Of a stretch of DNA of 64,000 nt, positions 59,725 to 64,000 are shown piece by piece; the first letter of the stretch is position 1; the number at the start of each line of letters is the position of its first letter. The translations under genes and the position numbers were made by a program. A model generated the notes under the pieces. That model did no database searches and had not been told where the DNA came from. It saw only the letters and a list, made by a program, of their open reading frames with translations. Source of the DNA: an uncultured Alphaproteobacteria bacterium (GTDB taxonomy: Bacteria; Pseudomonadota; Alphaproteobacteria; RF32; CAG-239); NCBI GenBank assembly GCA_934271715.1, contig CAKQRZ010000011.1, positions 18,217-82,216 on the forward strand, read 5' to 3'.

Positions 59725-61596
59725 ATGGCTAAAACAGAAGAAGGTACAAAAATTGATTTTTTAGGCGGTAATAATGAAGCCAGAATCGGCGGCAACAGCT
59801 TGTTGATTGAGCATACCGAAGAAGGAGCAGGTGTAAAAAGAGTGATGATTGATTGCGGCGCGCTGTTTCCGCCGGAATGGACCGGTCTGGATTCTGTGAT
59901 GCCAGATGTCCGTCCATATTTGGGATATAAAGACCAGCCGGCAGAAAAACGGCTGGACGCCATGTTTATATCGCATTGCCATGAAGACCATATCGGCGGT
60001 TTGGTGCATTTGGCCCGCGCTGGTTATAAGTTTCCCGAAATATACACAAGTTTATATACTAAAGAACTTTTGAAAGCCGCGTTTAAAGAAGGCCATGTTC
60101 CGGCAGAAAACCAGCCGGAAGTAAAAGTCGTCAGCGAAGGTCAGACAATAGATGTGGCCGATAATGTTCATGTAAGTCCGTTTAATGTGTCTCACTCTAC
60201 TGTCGGCGCTATGGGATTTCATGTTTTGACTACTGTTCGCGGCCGCACCAGCGCCGGTATTGTTGACCCAGGTGACTATCGTATGGGCGAATCTAAAGTC
60301 GGTCCCGGTTTTGAAGAAGATAAGTTTATAGAATTTTTAAAAGATAAGCCGGTTACGCACGTTTTGCTGGACTCCACCTCAAGCGATGGCACAGATGAAT
60401 ATTTGGTTGATTTTAAGCAAGCCGTTGAAAATACGCTGGAACAGGTAAATAAACATCCGGAAAAACAGGTAATTTCTGCGGTTATTTCTCGCAGTATTCA
60501 AAATTTGGCGATTGATTTGGAAACAGCCAAGCAGGCTAACCGCACAGTATTTATTGATGGTTATTGGGCAAAATTAGCCTTTATGGCTATGCAGCGCAGC
60601 GGTATTCATGATTATGACGATGTTGTATACAAAAGCGAAGATTTGAAAAACGCCAATGCCAAAGCTTATTTAGCCAAATATGACCGCGGAGAGCGCTATA
60701 TCATTCCAAGCGGAGCTTTTGCCGAATCTAAAAAAGGTATGAAATCCGGTTTGTATAAAATGTCTGAACAGCAAAAAGTTACGTTGGATAAAGACGGTAA
60801 AGTAAAAGGCAACAGCAAAGGCGAGGCCGGACATCCGGACTTTACGGTTGATAAAATGACTTTGATTTTGGCTCGTCAGCGCTGTATTGAAGCTATTAAC
60901 GGCAAACAAGTGCGCGCTATGTATAATCGTTTGGCGGCTTTGGGCGCAACCATTGTTGAAAATCGCTCCGGCAACAATACCGGTAAATTTGAAACTGCTT
61001 TGATGCAGCGTACCGGTCACGCTGTGCGTTCAGAAACGAAAAAATTTATTGAGCTGATTGTCAATAATCGTAAAAACAGCAGCAAGCTGGTGTTCATTCC
61101 TATTCACGGCGATGTTCATCAGTTGGCAAACACCGCGAAAGTTGTGCGTGAAGCAGGTGGAGAGCCGTCTATTTGCCATAATGCCGATGAAATTAAAGTT
61201 TGGGCAGGCGGCACTAAAAAATTAGAACAAAAACCATTGGAAGAACAGCGTTGGATTGCCGTGCAGAGCGAAACTTTAACCGGCTATGCCGGCGGAGCAA
61301 GCCAATATACATATACCTTAGTGGATAAGGATTTTGCAAAAGTAGAGGATTTAATGGTTGTTCGGGATGAAAATGCTCCGGCTGTTGCCCGTGATTATGC
61401 GTCAAGAGCTTTGGAGCAAGCTCGCGAAGACGAAGATAACTATTATGTTCCGTCACGCAAGGAAGTTCATGCTCAAAAAGAAAAGCTCTCTCGCAAGAAA
61501 AAGAAAGAGCTGGTGCGCAAAGCAGCTATGGCGGCAGGACTTATTGATGAAAAAGGTATGCCGATTGGCTTGAAAAAAGGCCGCGGAGGCAGATAG
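59725..61596 (+). CDS. rnj: Ribonuclease J-like metallo-beta-lactamase
   Basis: 623 residues from the ATG at 59725 (GGAG upstream). MBL core: 'KIDFLGGNNEARIGGNSLLI', metal site 'MFISHCHEDHIGGLVHLA', 'SPFNVSHSTVGAMGFHVL', beta-CASP part 'VISAVISRSIQNLAIDLETA' and 'LVFIPIHGDVHQLANTAKVV' (RNase J HGxxxxL site). It differs from typical RNase J by a Lys/Gly insertion near residue 365 and a basic C-terminal tail. Likely a 5'-3' exo/endoribonuclease for rRNA and mRNA. Confidence 0.75.
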   Translation: MAKTEEGTKIDFLGGNNEARIGGNSLLIEHTEEGAGVKRVMIDCGALFPPEWTGLDSVMPDVRPYLGYKDQPAEKRLDAMFISHCHEDHIGGLVHLARAGYKFPEIYTSLYTKELLKAAFKEGHVPAENQPEVKVVSEGQTIDVADNVHVSPFNVSHSTVGAMGFHVLTTVRGRTSAGIVDPGDYRMGESKVGPGFEEDKFIEFLKDKPVTHVLLDSTSSDGTDEYLVDFKQAVENTLEQVNKHPEKQVISAVISRSIQNLAIDLETAKQANRTVFIDGYWAKLAFMAMQRSGIHDYDDVVYKSEDLKNANAKAYLAKYDRGERYIIPSGAFAESKKGMKSGLYKMSEQQKVTLDKDGKVKGNSKGEAGHPDFTVDKMTLILARQRCIEAINGKQVRAMYNRLAALGATIVENRSGNNTGKFETALMQRTGHAVRSETKKFIELIVNNRKNSSKLVFIPIHGDVHQLANTAKVVREAGGEPSICHNADEIKVWAGGTKKLEQKPLEEQRWIAVQSETLTGYAGGASQYTYTLVDKDFAKVEDLMVVRDENAPAVARDYASRALEQAREDEDNYYVPSRKEVHAQKEKLSRKKKKELVRKAAMAAGLIDEKGMPIGLKKGRGGR

Positions 61597-61619
61597 TTAT
61601 TTTTATATAACGTGTTATT

Positions 61620-61692
61620 ATCTCTCTTAACTCTTGTCTTTTATTGCAGAATGTTATATGTGTAAAACAAAAGAGTTAAGGGAGATTTTTTA
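61620..61692 (+). promoter_or_regulatory. Hairpin enclosing the map ribosome-binding site
   Basis: ATCTCTCTTAACTCTTGT (61620-61637) pairs with ACAAAAGAGTTAAGGGAGAT (61667-61686) with one U-G and a two-base bulge. Six T follow, then the map ATG. The 3' arm contains AAGGGAGA, the map Shine-Dalgarno. It can act as terminator for the RNase J gene and as a lid on map translation. Confidence 0.65.
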
Positions 61693-61694
61693 TT

Positions 61695-62495
61695 ATGGTT
61701 CGCACAAATAAAAACGGTATCAAAATTTATGGCGAAGAAGATTTTGCCGGTATGCGCAAAGCAGGGCAGGTGGCTGCTCAATGTTTGGATTATATCGCAG
61801 ATTATGTGAAAGTCGGTGTTTCTACCGGCGAGTTGGACGACCTTTGCAATGAATTTATGAAAAGTAAGGGCGCTGTTTCTGCTTGTATAGGCTATCATGG
61901 GTATCCGAAAGCAACTTGTATTTCCATAAATCAGGTCATTTGTCATGGTATTCCGGATTATGAACGCAAGCTGGCGGACGGGGATATTTTAAATATTGAC
62001 GTGACAGCAATTGTTGATGGCTATTTCGGTGATACCAGCCGTATGTATTTTGCCGGAAAACCAAAAATTAAAGGTAAGCGTTTGTGCGATGTAACATACG
62101 AATGTATGATGCGCGGTATTGATGTGGTTAAACCAGGCGCGCATTTCGGCGATATCGGCGCGGTTATTGAAGAATATGCTCATAAATACGGCTATTCGGT
62201 GGTTGATATGTTTTGCGGACATGGTGTCGGCAAAGTTTTCCACGATGAACCGAATGTTATGCATTGCGGAGTTAAAGGCACGGGACCGATTATGGAAGAA
62301 GGTATGATTTTTACGATTGAACCGATGATTAACATGGGAAAAAAAGACGGCGTTATTCTTTCTAACGGTTGGACAGCTGTAACCTGTGACCATGCTTGGT
62401 CGGCGCAATTTGAGCACTCTATGGGCGTAACTAAGGACGGCGTTGAAGTATTTACCTATTCGCCGAAAGGTATGGATAAACCGCCTTATAAATAA
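61695..62495 (+). CDS. map: Methionine aminopeptidase, type I
   Basis: 266 residues. Metal ligands are present: 'LNIDVTAIVDGYFGDTSRMY' (two Asp), 'VDMFCGHGVGKVFHDEPNVM' (His), 'GMIFTIEPMINMG' (Glu) and 'SAQFEHSMGVTKDG' (Glu), with the substrate His in 'CIGYHGYPKATCISINQVIC'. It removes initiator Met. The upstream hairpin may control it. radC follows after nine bases. Confidence 0.96.
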   Translation: MVRTNKNGIKIYGEEDFAGMRKAGQVAAQCLDYIADYVKVGVSTGELDDLCNEFMKSKGAVSACIGYHGYPKATCISINQVICHGIPDYERKLADGDILNIDVTAIVDGYFGDTSRMYFAGKPKIKGKRLCDVTYECMMRGIDVVKPGAHFGDIGAVIEEYAHKYGYSVVDMFCGHGVGKVFHDEPNVMHCGVKGTGPIMEEGMIFTIEPMINMGKKDGVILSNGWTAVTCDHAWSAQFEHSMGVTKDGVEVFTYSPKGMDKPPYK

Positions 62496-62504
62496 GGACG
62501 TTAG

Positions 62505-63224
62505 ATGACGGACGATAAACAAGAAAAACCATTGTATCTGGGACATAGAGAGCGATTGCGTGCCAGATTTTTGGCTGATGACGGCGCCAGTATGCCGGAT
62601 TATGAGGTTTTGGAACTTCTTTTGACTATGTCTATTCCAAGACGAGATGTAAAGCCGCTTGCTAAAAAACTGATTGCCAGATATGGCGATATCGGAGGAG
62701 TTTTGCATGCTCCGGCGCATGAGTTGATTGATGTGTGCGGTTTGAGCGTAAATACATTGGCGTTGCTCAAAGTTGTGGCAACATGTGCGCTGCGCTCATC
62801 CAGCGCTTGTTTTTCGGATAGCAATCAGCCGATTATTACTTATTGGGACCAGTTTGAAGACTATTGCCGTCAGCTGATGGCTTATAACGAGGTAGAAGAA
62901 TTTAGGGTGTTTTTCTTTGATGATGTGCTGCATTATAAAGGAAATAGGCTGATGAACACCGGCACCGTAAATAAAACTATGGCGCATCCGCGTGAGATTA
63001 TTAAGGCGGCGCTGGATAATAAGGCGGTGATTATTATTTTGGCGCATAACCATCCGTCCGGCGAATGCAAGCCATCGGCGGCCGACAAACAGCTGACCGA
63101 GGAAATCAGAATGGTGGCAGATGCTATGGATATAGAAGTTTATGACCATTTGATTGTGACCAGAAACGAAATTTTCAGTTTTCGTAATTCAGGTTTGATT
63201 TTACCGAAAATGAGAAAAAAATAA
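62505..63224 (+). CDS. radC: RadC-family JAB-domain protein
   Basis: 239 residues. N-terminal helix-hairpin-helix-like part ('GHRERLRARFLADDGASMPD', 'YGDIGGVLHAPAHELIDVCG'), then a JAB metalloprotease fold with 'IILAHNHPSGECKPSAADKQ' (HxHPSGxxxxSxxD). Despite the name, a role in DNA repair is doubtful. Co-transcribed with map. Confidence 0.93.
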   Translation: MTDDKQEKPLYLGHRERLRARFLADDGASMPDYEVLELLLTMSIPRRDVKPLAKKLIARYGDIGGVLHAPAHELIDVCGLSVNTLALLKVVATCALRSSSACFSDSNQPIITYWDQFEDYCRQLMAYNEVEEFRVFFFDDVLHYKGNRLMNTGTVNKTMAHPREIIKAALDNKAVIIILAHNHPSGECKPSAADKQLTEEIRMVADAMDIEVYDHLIVTRNEIFSFRNSGLILPKMRKK

Positions 63225-63232
63225 AAAAGTGC

Positions 63233-63261
63233 TTGCAATATAGAAAAATATGTTGTAATAA
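63233..63261 (+). promoter_or_regulatory. Promoter of tRNA-Pro
   Basis: TTGCAA (63233-63238), 17-base spacer, TAATAA (63256-63261), 14 bases before the tRNA. Same -35 as the pilin copy 5 promoter. Confidence 0.7.
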
Positions 63262-63274
63262 CTAAATCGGTCGA

Positions 63275-63351
63275 CGGGGCATAGCTCAGCCTGGTAGAGC
63301 GCTTGGTTTGGGACCAAGATGTCGCGTGTTCGAATCTCGTTGCCCCGACCA
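63275..63351 (+). tRNA. tRNA-Pro(TGG)
   Basis: 77 bases with encoded CCA. Acceptor CGGGGCA/TGCCCCG, D arm GCTC...GAGC, anticodon stem CTTGG/CCAAG with loop TTTGGGA (anticodon TGG), T loop TTCGAAT. Reads CCN proline codons. Confidence 0.95.
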
Positions 63352-63357
63352 CTAAAA

Positions 63358-63395
63358 TAGAAAAAGCGGTGATAAACACCGCTTTTTCTATTTTA
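63358..63395 (+). terminator. Intrinsic terminator after tRNA-Pro
   Basis: AATAGAAAAAGCGGTG pairs with CACCGCTTTTTCTATT across ATAAA. Long and perfect. Confidence 0.88.
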
Positions 63396-63399
63396 AATA

Positions 63400-63620
63400 A
63401 CGAAGTAAGCGGGTGCGAACACGCGAGAAAGCGTGTTCGACAACAAGCGAAAGGCGCACGCGGGTGCGCCGGTGAGCGTAAGCGAATGAGCGCGACAGGT
63501 CGTGAGCAAACACAGAGGTGTTTGCGAAAGACAATCTCGTTGCCCCCAACTTTGACGGGGAACCGATATAGGTCATAAATATGATTCCTCATCGTTTGGT
63601 TTGGGACTGAGCTATAGCTG
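63400..63620. repeat. Palindrome-rich segment with tRNA-Pro relics
   Basis: Hairpins such as CGAACACGC/GCGTGTTCG (63416-63439), GGCGCAC/GTGCGCC (63452-63470) and CAAACAC/GTGTTTG fill 63410-63525. AATCTCGTTGCCCC (63533-63546) repeats the tRNA-Pro 3' end exactly 200 bases downstream. TTGGTTTGGGAC (63596-63607) repeats its anticodon arm, and GACGGGG (near 63554) its 5' end. A dead tRNA copy or insertion scar; no gene is seen. Confidence 0.65.
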
Positions 63621-63644
63621 ATAACAAATCATAGCTTGCAATTA

Positions 63645-63688
63645 GCAAAAACCGTCGGCTTATAACCGGCGGTTTGCTTTTTTTATCA
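63645..63688 (+). terminator. Terminator-like hairpin
   Basis: AAACCGTCGG pairs with CCGGCGGTTT across CTTATAA (one mismatch), followed by a T run. Confidence 0.75.
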
Positions 63689-63692
63689 GTTT

Positions 63693-64000
63693 TTCCAGGG
63701 TTCAACTTATTGTGAGACAGGGATTTGCTGCGCTAAAAGCGCTACGCTCCTGCGTCCTCGTTCGGCTGAAAGCCTCACCGGCGTACTTCCGTCCGCCTCT
63801 CGTCCTTGTTGAACCCTTATCTTCCAGGGTTCAACACCCTACCGTCCATATAAACAAAAAACTCCCTAAAGGGAGCGTTTTGTTTATTGGCGGTGAGACA
63901 GGGATTTGCTGCGCTAAACGCTCCGCTCCTGCGTCCTCGTTCGGCTGAAAGCCTCACCGGCGTACTTCCGTCCGCCTCTCGTCCTTGTTGAACCCTTATC
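63693..64000. repeat. Tandem direct repeat at the window edge
   Basis: A block starting GTGAGACAGGGATTTGCTGC occurs at 63712-63821 and, with two small indels, at 63893-64000. TTCCAGGGTTCAAC occurs at 63693 and 63822. GTTGAACCC/GGGTTCAAC (63808-63835) forms a hairpin at the junction, and ACTCCC/GGGAG with flanking A and T runs (63850-63885) a terminator-like hairpin between copies. The array continues beyond the window. No gene is convincing here. Confidence 0.8.

Noticed and set aside
61989..62720. Open frame of 243 codons on the minus strand across map and radC
   Set aside because: It crosses two well-supported genes in antisense and has no domain or ribosome site.
63140..63592. Open frame of 150 codons on the minus strand over tRNA-Pro
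   Set aside because: It reads through the tRNA, its terminator and palindromic repeats, all better explained as non-coding.

Overview
The window looks like chromosome from an uncultured, moderately AT-rich, probably gut-associated alphaproteobacterium (Rhodospirillales-like). The basis is gene order and protein families: a three-gene NAD(P) transhydrogenase (pntAA-pntAB-pntB), lptF-lptD-surA-rsmA, miaB-phoH-ybeY-lnt, an LptM-like lipoprotein, an alphaproteobacterial-type adenosine kinase and a probable rhodoquinone methyltransferase (RquA). No species name can be supported from sequence alone.

Layout. 1-8.7 kb: start of lysS, a secreted unknown, the operon rsmE-response regulator-rquA, cmk, a HAD phosphatase, small exported proteins and lepA. 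8.8-11 kb: a structured leader RNA before the first pilin-like gene, then a flavin oxidoreductase. 11-19 kb (minus strand): a kinase/PP2C/vWA triad with an LptM-like lipoprotein gene, then a TerB-like-unknown-yggT-DUF167-folD-receiver-yqaA cluster. 19-34 kb: miaB-phoH-ybeY-lnt, a glycogen synthase-like gene, grpE, the LPS/outer-membrane group and a CPA2 antiporter. 34-40 kb: second pilin-like gene, adenosine kinase, split chromate transporter, transhydrogenase. 40-50.5 kb is mosaic: genes without Shine-Dalgarno sequences that look Bacteroidota-like, rpsM-rpsK-rpoA cut off from the rest of the ribosomal cluster, palindromic repeats, two tRNA-Val genes and three more pilin-like genes. 50.6-63.2 kb: mscS-type channel, a degenerate aspartate-semialdehyde dehydrogenase homologue, eptA-like gene, alaS, tspO, RNase J, map, radC. 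63.2-64 kb: tRNA-Pro, a tRNA-Pro relic and tandem repeats.

The most unusual theme is five pilin-like genes sharing the prepilin motif GRSMIEMLGVLAII. Four also share a C-terminal Cys-rich domain. In two of them the reading frame stays open upstream of the pilin motif to a (CT)n tract that follows an ATG with a good Shine-Dalgarno sequence. With the present tract lengths (7 and 8 units) both are out of frame; 6 or 9 units would join ATG and pilin. This looks like phase-variable surface filaments. Two of the long leaders also carry palindromic repeats in frame, recalling Rickettsia palindromic elements.
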